DNA of 64,000 nucleotides from Eriocheir sinensis (lineage: Eukaryota; Arthropoda; Malacostraca; Decapoda; Varunidae), in contig NC_066522.1 in the NCBI RefSeq assembly GCF_024679095.1, positions 9,743,114 through 9,807,113 of the forward strand, given 5' to 3'. Position numbers and translations under genes: made by a program. Below the pieces are notes generated by a model. It saw only the letters and a list, made by a program, of their open reading frames with translations. It ran no database searches and was not told the DNA's origin. Positions 42,138 through 57,111 of this stretch are shown in pieces. The stretch's first letter is position 1, and every line of letters starts with the position of its first letter.

Positions 42138-42262
42138 ATGGAGGAGGAGGAGGAGGAGGAGGGGGAGGGGGAAGAGGAGGACGAGGCGGAAGAGCAAGAG
42201 GAGGAGAAGGAGGAGGAGGAGGAGGAGGAGGATGGAGGGAAAGGGGAAGGAAGGAAGGAAGA
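42138..42262. repeat. (GGA)n purine tract
   Basis: GGA triplet runs at 42138-42165 and 42200-42232, with AAGG words after. Confidence 0.88.
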
Positions 42263-42319
42263 GGAATTCTGAAGATGGTGGTAAAGTTAAAAGGAATAAA
42301 CTCATGAAAGAAAAAAGGT

Positions 42320-42391
42320 AAATAGATAGGTGGATAAATAAGACAGGCAGATGGATAGATAGATATAGATAGATAGATAGAGAGAGAGAGA
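42320..42391. repeat. (GATA)n and short (GA)n
   Basis: Imperfect GATA tetramers followed by a short GA run. Confidence 0.85.
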
Positions 42392-42769
42392 AGAAAGAAA
42401 GCTGGAGGTTAAAAAGGAAGCATGGGCGGTAGAGAGAAGATGTGAAATATAATTGTAGAGAAACAAACTAAGTGAAGGAAAAGGAATGGAGAAGAGAGGT
42501 ACAAGAGGAACAGAGGAGGTAGCCATGAAACATTTATAAGGGTAACACAAAATAACAACATGGTGAAAGGTAGAAAAAAAAGGAAAGAGAAATTGCTATG
42601 AACTATGTTAATATGAAAAATACAAAAGAGGGCAAAAGAGTCGTACCTTAAAAGTAAATACGTTTGTGGAAGCTAGAAATGTGCAAGCTAGAAGGCTGGA
42701 CAAACAAAAAGATCAGAAAAATGTGCTGAGAGTGGAATCAGATTGCGAGAGAAGGTGAGAGATAAAGGA

Positions 42770-43120
42770 GTGAAGTGCAGGAAAGGGGAGGAAAGTGGAA
42801 GGCAGAAAAAGGGAGAGAAAAGCAAAAAGGAGAAGGGAGGGAAAGGAAAGGGAAGGGAAGGAAATCAAAGGAAAGGGAAGAAAAGGGCACGAAAGGGAAG
42901 GGAAGGGAAGGGAAGGGAAGGGAAGGAAAGGGATGGCAAGGGAAGGGTAGGAAAGGGAAAGGAAGGGAAGGGAAAATAAGGAAAGGAAGAGATTGGATGG
43001 GAGGGGAAGGAAAGGGAAGGGAAGGGAAGGAAAGTGAAGTGAAGTGAAGTGAAGTGAAGTGAAGGGTAGGAAAGGGAAAATAAGGGAAGGGAAGGGAAAG
43101 GAAGAGAAAAGAAGAGGCAA
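42770..43120. repeat. (AAGGG)n pentanucleotide minisatellite-like tract
   Basis: Imperfect GGGAA pentamers (clean at 42890-42960), with a block of six AAGTG pentamers at about 43033-43062. A 318-codon minus-strand frame here is Phe/Pro/Ser low complexity. Confidence 0.9.
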
Positions 43121-43379
43121 GGGTGAGAATGAAAGAAAACATCCCTCATAAAAAAAGAGGACGTCAATGAAGTATATTATGAAGAAAAAAATTGTGAAAT
43201 GGGATGACGATGTGAAAGTAAGGGATGAGACGAGGAGAGAGTAGGAAGTGGAGGAGTAGGAAGTGGAGGAGCAGGAAGAGTAGAATACATTGCAACATGG
43301 AATATCAGGGAATATAAAGCCTGTTGATTTGTAATAAAGCTGGCTGTTGTAGTGATTTACTTTTTTCATTAAGCACTCA

Positions 43380-43860
43380 AGTGACCTGTAAAATAGATCA
43401 AAGCATATGCTGGATGCACGTTTAAAAACGTTGAACACACACCGATTAACACGATGTAATATCAATACAATTATACAATTTGCGAAGTGAATCGTTTCCT
43501 CACAAGGTACTTTTACAATAACTATTTCAGAAACGGATGACTTAATACGAAAACTAAATATCCTTCCAATGTCTATACTGCATCGCTTTGTTTCAATCAG
43601 CATACCGGTGTTCATGGTGAAAAAGTCAGTTTTGGGTTCAAAAGACGTAAAGTAAATAACGATGCTCAACGTGTTCAGTTACCAGGTTCAATGAGAGGAG
43701 TCGTTTGCGTCGATATTTTTACCGATGTGCTCTAAAAGATGATAACATTTTCGTGGCGCGTCGCTGTGCTCTATTCAGCTGCTGGTTGTCCTTAAAACTT
43801 GGAAACTACACTGCGCACTCCAAGCGGGGACTAACCAACAAGTTATGCAAGAATATCAGC
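43380..43860 (-). pseudogene. Strongly decayed CR1-like LINE relic
   Basis: Minus-strand reading from about 43855 gives LLVSPRLECAV, then LNRAQRRATKM, matching in order the LVRPRLEYCV and LERAQRRVTKM blocks of the copy at 14222. Further along, DFFTMNTGML and a FKRA block sit where that family has its FT-x-D and FK-x-R segments. Stops and shifts are frequent. This is the oldest-looking LINE relic here; the 3' limit is uncertain. Confidence 0.45.
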
Positions 43861-43924
43861 ACTCCAGGCAGAGCAGGAAGAGGAGGAAAAGAAGGAGGGA
43901 GAGGAAGAGGAGGAGGGAGAGAAG

Positions 43925-43980
43925 GAGGAGGAGGAGGAGGAGGAGGAGGAGGAGGAGGATGAGGAGGAGAGGGAGGACGA
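43925..43980. repeat. (GGA)n trinucleotide tract
   Basis: About 13 GGA units inside a purine-rich patch. Confidence 0.9.
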
Positions 43981-44348
43981 GGTAGAAAGAAGGAAGGAGG
44001 AAAGTGAGCCAAGTCGAGGCATCATGTCCCGCCAGATAAGGAATTTTCCTCCTGATTAACAAAAAAAAAAAAGGCAAAAATCAGAAAAAACAAACAAAAA
44101 AATTCAGCTGCTCGCACGAAATTCTTGAGGAGGAGGAGGAGGAGAAGTAAAGGAAGAAAACGGGGAAGAAAATAGAGAGAAAAAGAGGACGAAGAAGAAG
44201 AGGGAAGGAAAACACGAACGTCTCTTCTGGCGAGTTGTGGAATTAATTTAATGAATCTCTATTCGGATGGAAATCATGTTTTATGGATTCACTTTTTTTC
44301 TTATTTTCTTTTCTTCGTGCAAACTTGTGGTGATGGGGGTGGTGGTAG

Positions 44349-44442
44349 CGGCGGCGGCGGCGGCGGCGGCGTTGGTTGTGATGGTTGTGGTGGTGATGGT
44401 GATGATGGTGGTGATGGTGGTGCATTTTTTTTTTTTTTTTTT
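44349..44442. repeat. (GGC)n, (GGT)n and poly(T)
   Basis: Seven GGC units, then GGT/GAT-rich triplets, then 18 T bases at 44425-44442. Confidence 0.88.
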
Positions 44443-44478
44443 AATGGGGGGCTGCTGATATCCGCCTACAAGTTTCTT

Positions 44479-44928
<450 letters not shown>

Positions 44929-45111
44929 TACGCTAAATCGCTATCTATAGTAGACGTGGATCTCAGATTTGTAAATATATACTATCATCATAACATATAT
45001 TGCCTAATGATTGAGAGATTATCCTTTGTGCTGTGCTCTTAACGTAGAAGTCAATAACGTATTCTCAGACATTAGAGAAGCTGCATTGACACTGAAAAAC
45101 TCCGTAATGTA

Positions 45112-45301
45112 TTATACCCGGCACTTAGACGTTTCCGGCTCACAGCAAATATTTAGAAAGGCCACAAAGGAGATTAGTCGGGTTGTCATGTGTGGTTTTC
45201 ACTTTCATGGTGCAGAAAACCTGTCAAACCATCACTCGGCTCATATAACTAACCATGGAAATGAGCATCACAACCCCTACGAAAGCCTTACTAACTCTGG
45301 G
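45112..45301 (-). mobile_element. MITE, family A, inverted copy
   Basis: On the minus strand it follows the same word order as the copy at 12753-12974. On plus it reads CCACAAAGGAGATTA, CGGGTT-TCATG, then CATCACAACCCC. It abuts the copy at 45302 head to head. Confidence 0.62.
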
Positions 45302-45522
45302 GGTCGTATTAAAAGACATTTCGTGGCCCAAGAACACCTATTTGACAAGGCTTTCTTAGGAGTTGTGGGCATTTCCAGTAGTAGTTTTATGACCTTGATG
45401 GTAGTTTGACCCCTCCTCTGTACCGTGAACCTAAAGAAACACTCATTAGAACCCGACTGACCCCCTCTTTGACCTTTAGAAATAGCTGATGTGAGAAGCC
45501 AAAGTGTCTTATAATACCGACC
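45302..45522 (+). mobile_element. MITE, family A, copy with clearest ends
   Basis: A 221-bp unit. It begins GGTCGTATTAAAAGACA and its right end, reverse complemented, reads GGTCGGTATTATAAGACAC, an imperfect terminal inverted repeat. No open frame of interest. It is non-autonomous; the target-site duplication is obscured on the left by the neighbouring inverted copy. Confidence 0.7.
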
Positions 45523-45656
45523 TGGGTGTGTAGGCAAGTAAATGTTTTCACCCGCCTGTGCCTGTAAAAAAATATTTGATGGGGTTCAAGGACTGGTGCT
45601 GCTCGTCGCTTTCCTCTTTAAACCTATTCAGTTATATGTTGGGGACTGTATTCCAC

Positions 45657-45657
45657 A

Positions 45658-45696
<39 letters not shown>

Positions 45697-45698
45697 TA
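45657..45698. repeat. Compound (CT)n-(CA)n
   Basis: Short CT then CA run. Confidence 0.92.
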
Positions 45699-45805
45699 CA
45701 ATCGGCATTTTAGTTTCTCAATTTCGTTTTCTTTCAAGTTTCATATAAAACACATCCTTTTATTCAGACTAATTGGGCTCTAGGATGAAGTTTTACAGTT
45801 ATTTT

Positions 45806-45809
<4 letters not shown>

Positions 45810-45856
<47 letters not shown>
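45810..45856. repeat. (CT)n microsatellite
   Basis: Perfect CT run of about 46 bp. Confidence 0.95.
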
Positions 45857-45861
<5 letters not shown>

Positions 45862-46009
45862 AGCAGTTCTCCCTCCAATTCTCCTGCCACAAGTCTACGT
45901 TTTCTTTGTCCTTTTTTTCTTCGGCGCCGAGAGATCACGGGACGGAGAGAGTAAAGCCTTCGGGAACCTGATAGCGACTCCCTCGGCGGATATTTTGGCT
46001 TAACGGGGC

Positions 46010-47423
<1,414 letters not shown>

Positions 47424-47480
<57 letters not shown>
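47424..47480. repeat. (GA)n microsatellite, right flank of Val-type SINE
   Basis: GA run of about 57 bp beginning immediately at the SINE head. Confidence 0.96.
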
Positions 47481-47483
<3 letters not shown>

Positions 47484-47649
47484 AGGTCTTGAGTGCCTCG
47501 AGTCGTAACAATTTAATTAATCACTATTTATGACCCACGACGAAGAGGCCGTGATAAGAGTACCTCTCTCTCTCTCTCACGATTTATCCACATACGCTCA
47601 TTCATTGCTTAAGAGGAGTTAAGAAAGCTTAGTGCACAGGGCGATTGAT

Positions 47650-47715
47650 CCTCCTCCCCCTCCAACTCCTCCCCCTCCTCCTCCTTCTCCTCCTCCTCCT
47701 TCTCATCCTCATCCT
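47650..47715. repeat. (CTC)n low-complexity tract
   Basis: Imperfect CTC triplets. Confidence 0.85.
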
Positions 47716-47799
47716 GGGAGGTCCGGAGCTAATGTGGAAGAATCACGATACTACGATTGGCATTGAGACTAGATACCATGAATTATCCGTAAGTAACCA

Positions 47800-49337
47800 T
47801 GACCGCCCTTACCACTAGAATGGAAACTCGCTAACGTAACTCCTATCTTTAAAAAAAGCGACAAGTCACAACCAGGTAATTATCGACCGTTCAGTCTAAC
47901 GTCAATCGTGTGCAAAAGTTTGGAGACGATCATTCGCGAAAAAATGGTAAAGTTTTATTTAAGATAACAGACTAATTAAGGGTTCGCAACATGGTTTTCG
48001 AAACAAGCGTTCCTGTTTGACTAACCTCCTCGATTTTTTTAACTACATCTTTAATGTATACAATGAAAGTCAATCAGTAGACATCATATGTTTGGACTTT
48101 CAAGTCTCTCACAACCGTCTCCTTAGTAAATTGCAAGCTCACGGTATAACTGGTAATATCCATAAGTGGCTCAAAGGCTGGCTTACCGACCGTAAACAAA
48201 GAGTTGTTATGAATGGCATATCATCTGACTGGTGATATGTCAAAGGCGGTGTTCCACAAGGGTCGGTGTTGGGACCTGTTCTGTTTTTAGTGTACGTAAA
48301 TGACATCGACGAGGGGCTATCGTGTAAAATATCGAAATATGCAGACGGCACAAAAACAGCCAGCAGAGTCACTACGACAATGGATAAAGAACACTTTAAA
48401 GCTGATCTCGAACGTTTAAGTAGTTGAGCACGAACATGGCAAATATATTTCAATATTGAAAAGTGCAAGGTTATGCATATCGGAATCAACAACAATCGTA
48501 TACATTATCAAATTAACGGAGTGGGACTTTCTGAAGCCAGCAAAGAAAAAAGATCTTGGAGTAATAATTTCGAAAGATCTTAAACCGAGTCAACATTGCA
48601 CATAAATAGTAAAAACTGCCAACAAACTGATTGGATTTGTTGGTCGTACATTTGAACATAAATCAGAAAAAGTAATATTGACACTGTACGATTCGTTAGT
48701 TCGCCCACATCTTGAGTATTGCGTTCAGTTTTGGTCTCTCTATTACAGAATGGCAATAGATAAACTCGAGAGGGTGCAGCGTCGAGCTATTAAAATGATC
48801 CCTAGACTTTATCGAAGTGTTTAAAATGTTCAAGGGATTCGACAACGTTAATGTTCCTGATTATTTTACAGTCTCTCAATCAAGTGTAACATGAAACAAT
48901 GGATACAAAATAACGAGGAAGCGTTTCAACTCAAATGAATCAAAGCACTTCTTCTTCAACAGTGTCATCAATGTATGGAATGGTCTGCCTTAAAACGTCG
49001 TCGAAAGCGAAACTATTTACACGTTCAAAACCCAACTAGACAAATATTTAGAAGCTAATCCGAACATCCGTTATTTTGCTCCGGTCTAACAGAAAGTAGT
49101 GTTAGCTTAGTCGTCGTGCATGATTTTCCTTCTGTCCATGTAAAATTCCATTGTAGTTTTTCTATACTACATGAAATTCTTCCTTTTCTTGCAGCTTCGG
49201 CTGGAGGGACTGGTGGGAGGGGAGGAGCCTTCATGTTTGCTGTCCTGTGTCTCTGACTCGTAGATTAGAGTAAATGGTAGCAACAACAAACAGCCTAGTT
49301 AGGACCAAGAGGTCTGTTTCTGTTTGCTTTTCCTTTG
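47800..49337 (+). pseudogene. CR1-like LINE, RT domain to 3' end, dead copy
   Basis: Reads, across several shifts, WKLANVTPIFKKSDKSQPGNYRP, then GSQHGFRNKRSCLTNLL and DIICLDFQ, then [33 protein letters not shown] (about 48247-48287) and YADG at 48338-48349. It continues LVRPHLEYCVQFWS and RVQRRAIKMIPRL. Then an internal deletion removes about 26 residues present in the copy at 14222, and the text resumes at IEVFKMFKGF. The C-terminal HFFFNSVINVWNGLP block follows, then a 3' UTR to about 49337 where CTC repeats begin. The second catalytic Asp is replaced by Gly. Stops are frequent. Confidence 0.83.
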
Positions 49338-49580
49338 TACTCCTTCTCCTTCTCCTCCTCCTCCTCCTCCTCTTTCCCCCTCTCCACCTCCTCCTCCTTC
49401 TCCTGCTCCTCCTCCTCCTCCATTCGATACGTCAAGGACACACTCGTTAGTCTTTACCTAGCGTTCCTTTTCATCGTCGTGGTGTTTGTTTTTAATAGAC
49501 AGATATTGGTTAAATAGACAAGTTTCTCCTCTCGTTTATCTTCCTCGTCCTCCTCCTCCTCCTCCTCCTCCTCTTCTTTC
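49335..49580. repeat. (CTC)n tracts at LINE 3' edge
   Basis: CTC/CTT triplet runs at 49335-49425 and 49548-49573 with non-repetitive DNA between. Confidence 0.85.
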
Positions 49581-49722
49581 TTTTCATTCGTCATCTTTTC
49601 GTATTTTGAAGTTTTCTTTATATCAAATTTCTTTTCAGTGTTTTACCGGCGGTCTTCTTTGGGTTTATTCTTATATTAAACGATTTTAATATTTCTTTGG
49701 TTATCTCTTCCTTCCACCTGTT

Positions 49723-49762
49723 CCTCTTCTTCTTCTTCTTCTTCTTCTTCTTCTTCTTCTTC
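49723..49762. repeat. (CTT)n microsatellite
   Basis: About 13 CTT units. Confidence 0.92.
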
Positions 49763-49895
49763 AGTTTTCGTTTTATTATCAACTTTTTTTTTCTTTCTTC
49801 CTTTTCCGACCTTCTCCTTATTCTTCCCGATGTAAAATTATCTTCAAACTATTCTGCATCGCCTTATTTTCAGTTTGCCTCAACAAAACGAACAT

Positions 49896-49899
<4 letters not shown>

Positions 49900-49957
<58 letters not shown>
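49900..49957. repeat. (TG)n microsatellite
   Basis: Perfect TG run of about 58 bp. Confidence 0.96.
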
Positions 49958-49960
<3 letters not shown>

Positions 49961-50124
49961 TCCTTCAGCATCACTCAAATTTATTCCATTCTCGACTTTT
50001 CCCTCCCAGACGGCGCGCACAGATTGCCTTCCTTTCTCCTCCTTCCATCACAACTTCGCTGGCCAAGATTGCTTTCATTCCAGCCTGTTAAACTACCTCC
50101 CCCTCCTCCTTTCCTTCCCTCTCT

Positions 50125-50402
<278 letters not shown>

Positions 50403-50670
50403 CTAACCGCCCATGACTGATAAAGAGAATTGAGAAAATAGTAAAATCAAAGAATTTCAACCACACAAAGCGATCAAAACTTTGCCAGCGACAGAGACAG
50501 ACAGACAAAAGAATAGGAACAAAGACCTGCACTGCCAGATGCTGAAAACGAAACACTGACAGCCACAGACAAAAAGACGGAGACTCGGACCCTTAAGGAC
50601 ACAAGCACTCAAGTAGCCGCGGATACCGATATAAATATACGATTGTGGGCGTCTCTGCTTCACCTCTTTA

Positions 50671-50723
<53 letters not shown>
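50671..50723. repeat. (AC)n microsatellite
   Basis: Perfect AC run of about 52 bp. Confidence 0.96.
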
Positions 50724-50725
<2 letters not shown>

Positions 50726-50829
50726 AAAGAACACGACGTGACAAAATGTGGGAGAACTAATAAAAGTCAATCTTAATTTATCATTCTAAGCATCTTTCCC
50801 ATTTTATGTACACTCCTATACCGCCGGCG

Positions 50830-51110
50830 AGCTCTCTCTAAGGAGCCAGTGTACATGACTGGTCCCAGCCCGTTAGTGGTGCGGGCAGATATCATTCATA
50901 GTGGCGTTATATAATTATAATCTTGATGGACCCCAGCTGCCCCGAGGTGCGCCTTTAAGCACGACACTGAGGTTATAGGTGGGTGATGACCATCTAGACG
51001 GCATGTAGGTAGTCTGCACCCATTCAATGGATGTAGAAAAAGGTCAGTTGACTGCGGCAGCACTCTTATAAAGCATCCCTAGATCACCAGGTCTGTGCGT
51101 TGACAATGCC
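50830..51110 (-). mobile_element. tRNA-derived SINE, family S1, old diverged copy
   Basis: Keeps the family word order on plus: CCCAGCCCGTT, GTGGTGCGGGCA, TAGTGGCG, then GGTTATAGGTGG, GACGGCATGTAGGTAG. The tRNA-like head near 51070-51110 is barely recognisable, and an AAAT-rich stretch lies beyond it. Confidence 0.58.
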
Positions 51111-51582
51111 CCCCACACCCTCAATAAAAACAAATAAATAAATAAATATACGACTCTGGTACACAAAAATAGCTTTCCCGGGATTTTGCCTTGTCTATCA
51201 AATTCACTTAGTCACTATACTCTCAATTTTTATTTTACTAAAGATTATAAAAGTCGAGAACTGTAATAAAAGAAAAGCAGGAAATCGCCTTAAAATTACA
51301 CGTTAGTTTCTAGCTCTACTAGGTTAGCGAATAACATCCAGCGGCCTTTTACTATTTCCCTACCAAATTATTCACGTCATATCAAAGGCCTAAAAATGTA
51401 GAAAAAAGTCAAGAAAAAGAATTTCTAAAACCAAAGCCGATTAAGTACTCAAGGCGCCCTAATGCCGCGCCCCAAGTAGATTAATTCACAGGGCGGACCG
51501 AAGACGTGAAAAGCGGGGTTTTTGAAGCTTGAATCTGTGTCAGACGAATACGTAAGAAGCTTTGACGTGGCACTATAAAAAA
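51111..51582. other. Anonymous AT-rich DNA
   Basis: A short AAAT run at 51125-51150, otherwise non-repetitive. Confidence 0.4.
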
Positions 51583-51866
51583 AGTCTGTTCACTTAAGCT
51601 AGATTCCTGGCGCCTAGGCAGATTGGTAAGCTTGCAGCTGATTGGCTGCTCCGCTCTCCCGCTAACACTAATGTCGGACCACATCTTGCATGCTCGAATA
51701 AGACATGTTTCTTTATTATATGCCATAGCTCAACTCGTATACGAGCTAGCCAGTTTTGGTTGACACCATCAGACTCAGCAGTGACTGTATAATCAAGATG
51801 TCTTTTAAAAACTCGACTAAACAAATAAGAAAATGATATTATGATGAGCTGAACTGTGAAGATGTT
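51583..51866 (+). repeat. Inverted repeat, left arm
   Basis: 284 bp from AGTCTGTTCAC to GTGAAGATGTT. It pairs with 52035-52318. Confidence 0.9.
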
Positions 51867-52034
51867 AAAAAAATGTTTATAACATATTTTACTTATGCTC
51901 ACTGTTTTCAACAGTTGTTCATTGACTGCAGAAATATATTATCATATTACGAAGGAAAATTTCTCGTGAACACGATAGTGTGATCAGAATGCAGTTAAAG
52001 CTCTACGTATTGAAAATACAGAGTTATTTATAGC

Positions 52035-52318
52035 AACATCTTCACAGTTCAACTCATCGTAATACCATTTTCTTTTTTGTTTTGTCGAGTTTTTAAAATA
52101 CATCTTGATTCTACAGTCACTGCTGAGTCTGATGGTGTCAACCAAAACTGGCTAGCTCGTATATGAGTTGAGCTATGGCATATAATAAAGAAACATGTCT
52201 CACTCGAACATGCAAGATGTGGTCCGATATTAGTGTTAGCGGGAGAGCGGAGCAGCCAATCAGCTGCAAGCTTACCAACCTGCCTAGGCGCCAGGAATCT
52301 AGCTTAAGTGAACAGACT
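52035..52318 (-). repeat. Inverted repeat, right arm
   Basis: 284 bp from AACATCTTCAC to GTGAACAGACT. Scattered substitutions relative to the left arm; arm lengths are equal overall. Confidence 0.9.
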
Positions 52319-52708
52319 ATAGTACGACGAAAGGTAAATATTCAGCTTTGAAACAATCGACATATATGAAATGAGGCAAAAAGTGTGACAAAAGAAACAT
52401 ATGTATTAAGCACTCAATTAAAAATATTGTAATGCCAACCATACGTTATTACAAAAAAAAAGAAAAAAAAACGCCGCACAAACTCTGAATGTGTATAAGT
52501 TAAAAAGAGAAAGAAAAAGTGTGAATGAACAAGGATCCAAAACACACATAAATACCACGATAAAACCTTCCTACAGATAGCAGTTAACACCCAAACCCCA
52601 AAAAGTTCCTCGTTCCCAAAATAATATTCAAATTCAACTTCCAGCTGATTGAAAGTAAGCTTTAGGTAGCCAACAAAACCCATTTACACAGATGGATGAA
52701 GATATGAA

Positions 52709-52712
<4 letters not shown>

Positions 52713-52792
<80 letters not shown>
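52713..52792. repeat. (CT)n microsatellite
   Basis: Perfect CT run of about 80 bp. Confidence 0.97.
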
Positions 52793-52795
<3 letters not shown>

Positions 52796-52881
52796 AATAC
52801 TTGTCACTGTCAATTTTCTCCGTTTCTATTTCGCTCTCACTTATTTAATTAAGGTTCTTCAAATCCCTGGTGTTAGCTTGT

Positions 52882-52885
<4 letters not shown>

Positions 52886-52954
<69 letters not shown>

Positions 52955-53006
52955 GCACCATCCTGAGCTCATCCTTGATCTAACACACACACACACACAC
53001 ACACAG
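52886..53006. repeat. (TG)n and inverted (AC)n pair
   Basis: TG at 52886-52951 and AC at 52983-53006 are complementary across a 31-bp spacer, so this is also a potential hairpin. Confidence 0.95.
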
Positions 53007-53998
53007 GCTCACAACTAATGTCTTGATAAGCCCTAATTGACACATTTCATCTGGGTTGCCGACGTTTCCTTGACGAAAAAAAATAAAAAGATCATACGCC
53101 TAAAACGCTGACCTTATTACTAACGCTTTCCTCGGCGAGTCTTTAATGATTCCCGGAACGCCAGGAACGGAGAATGGTGATAATAATACTAATGAGAGGA
53201 GGGAATTGCGTGACATGACGAATGACAGTGTGAGGGAAAACTATTGTACGTACGTAGGAATATGATGCAGTTACAGGATGAGTAATGTTAAACCGTCTTT
53301 CGATCAATATCAATCATAGACGGATTTTAAGAAGGCATAGCTCCTTCCATAATGTAGATAAATAAAAGAAGAAGAATAAAGAAGAGTTAAAGGAATGATT
53401 AGAATGTTAAACGAGTCAGTCATCTCAGTCTTCAACGTCTTACCTCCTTATACACCTTCAAAATGTCTCTTTCACCTCTTACCGGTCATCTCCATCTGAT
53501 GCTAATGTGTACACTATCAGTCTCATGCAGATCCTAAGGCATATTGTTTAGCTAACTCTATTCTTCCTGCCAAAGTCCAGTTCTTTGCAGTCCTACTCTC
53601 CGTGTCGTCTGTCTACTCTTTGGCACTAGTCCCACAGACCAAGTGAGGGTATTTGGGTTACTTATCTTCACCACCACAGAAGTAAGGAAGGCCTATTGTT
53701 CGTGAGAAATTGCCATGGGTATACCAGTTAATGATGGTTCCTCACCCATCTGCTTTTTCTACAGTCATTAGCACCTCTCAGTTGGGTAAGCTGATAGTTG
53801 CTACGTAAATTGTACATAAATCTAACACCTACTAACATGTAACCGCACCAGATCTTATAACCAGACTACAGTGTCCTCGCGTTCTGCTCACAACAAAAAT
53901 CGGGACAGCATCTTTTTTTCTTCATGCATCTTTGGTGATTATTGTTTTTTTTTTTGTTATTTTGCTCTTTCAGCATCTTCTTTCTTATCTCTCCTGGA
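53007..53998. other. Anonymous DNA
   Basis: Non-repetitive mixed composition. No gene or transposon signal seen. Confidence 0.4.
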
Positions 53999-54108
53999 TC
54001 TTCTTTTTCTTCTTCTTCTTCTTCTTCTTCTTCTTCTTCTTCTTCTTCTTCTTCTTCTTCTTCTTCTTCTTCTTCTTCTTCTTCTTCTTCTTCTTCTACT
54101 TCTTCTTC
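53999..54108. repeat. (TTC)n microsatellite
   Basis: About 34 TTC units with one CTA variant. Poly-Phe, poly-Leu, poly-Ser and poly-Arg frames here are artefacts. Confidence 0.96.
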
Positions 54109-54375
54109 CCCTTCTTTCTTCTATCGTGCCGGGTGTCACCGATGATTGATGACTGGTGTCACTAATGGTTGATGGCTATCTTCTCGATATGTTTGTTGGA
54201 ACACTATTGTCCATACGCCCCTTATTTCCTAGTGGTAAGTGGTAGACAGAGTTTATGTGTTATGACTGTCTGTCTCGTCACTTACAGTGAGTACAGCACT
54301 TACGTCGTTGCGTGATGGAACATAATTTCGTCACCTTATCTAAATACATTAGCGAGAAGGAGTGGGGCTATCATT

Positions 54376-54585
54376 ATGGGTCATCAAGGGTTCCGAGTTC
54401 TCTTCGTCTCCGGGATGCTGGTATGGTGGTACCCTCGGAGAGGCAGGCGGCCTGGCTTTCCTCATAGATTTTCACGGCGAGGCAGGCTGCCTGGGCCTCC
54501 GCATAGAGAGAAGAATGAGAAGAGGGAGGATGAAATCATTTTTAGGGATGATGTCCAAAATGAGTTTCATATGGTGCCTGAATGA
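54376..54585 (+). CDS. Candidate small secreted Pro/Arg-rich peptide (uncertain)
   Basis: A 69-codon frame starts at an ATG in a strong context (A at -3, G at +4) and stops at 54585. An AATAAA polyadenylation signal lies at 54647-54652, 62 bp after the stop. The N-terminus (MGHQGFRVLFVSGMLVWW) could be a weak signal peptide. Residues about 20-45 are cationic and Pro/Gly/Arg-rich, containing two near-identical 12-13-residue units (RRGRRPGFPHR and RRGRLPGPPHR) that reflect a tandem duplication of about 38 bp. The C-terminus is acidic. It recalls Pro/Arg-rich crustacean antimicrobial peptides in style only. I do not recognise a family and it could be a chance frame. Confidence 0.25.
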   Translation: MGHQGFRVLFVSGMLVWWYPRRGRRPGFPHRFSRRGRLPGPPHREKNEKREDEIIFRDDVQNEFHMVPE

Positions 54586-54652
54586 AATATTTGCTGTTTC
54601 TAAAGAAATGCAAAGAAGTTTTCATAGGTGCATTAGCTGATTTATTAATAAA

Positions 54653-56731
<2,079 letters not shown>

Positions 56732-56779
<48 letters not shown>
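56732..56779. repeat. (AC)n microsatellite
   Basis: Perfect AC run of about 48 bp. Confidence 0.96.
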
Positions 56780-56782
<3 letters not shown>

Positions 56783-56854
56783 TTACGTTAAATACTTTTC
56801 AGATTCAGATCAATATATTTGTCGAAAACACATCTAGTTGAGTTTGGTGTAGTG

Positions 56855-56856
<2 letters not shown>

Positions 56857-56921
<65 letters not shown>
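56857..56921. repeat. (CT)n microsatellite
   Basis: Perfect CT run of about 65 bp. Confidence 0.96.
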
Positions 56922-56926
<5 letters not shown>

Positions 56927-56969
56927 AATGCTACTATTCATAATAATATTGACAGTTGTAACAGTATTA

Positions 56970-57111
56970 TAGAAGAAGAAGAAGAAGAAGAAAAAGAAGA
57001 AGAAGAAGAAGAAGAAGAAGAAGGAGAAGAAGACGAAGACGGAGAAGAAGAAGAAGAAGAAGAAGAAGAAGAAGAAGAAGAAGAAGAAGAAGAAGAAGAA
57101 GAAAAAAAAAG
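56970..57111. repeat. (GAA)n microsatellite
   Basis: About 46 GAA units with GGA and GAC variants, followed by AAGTAAGAAGG-type sequence to about 57240. Confidence 0.95.

Larger units (their letters stand above)
51583..52318. mobile_element. Foldback DNA element with 284-bp inverted arms
   Basis: The left arm (51583-51866) and right arm (52035-52318) are equal in length (284 bp) and inverted, about 94% identical by eye, around a 168-bp AT-rich spacer. Outer ends read AGTCTGTTCACTTAAGC on both sides. The similarity may extend to ACTATA outside, with an A-run inserted on the left. No transposase frame is present; frames inside (for example 51594-51911 minus) are arm translations. It fits a foldback or long-TIR MITE. 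The superfamily is not assigned. Confidence 0.85.

Noticed and set aside
42713..43669. 318-codon minus-strand frame as a gene
   Set aside because: Its C-terminal two thirds is (AAGGG)n low complexity. The N-terminal part was re-read as a decayed CR1-like relic.
45011..45409. 132-codon plus-strand frame and its minus-strand partner at 45277-45537
   Set aside because: They lie across the two head-to-head MITEs and have no protein similarity that I recognise.
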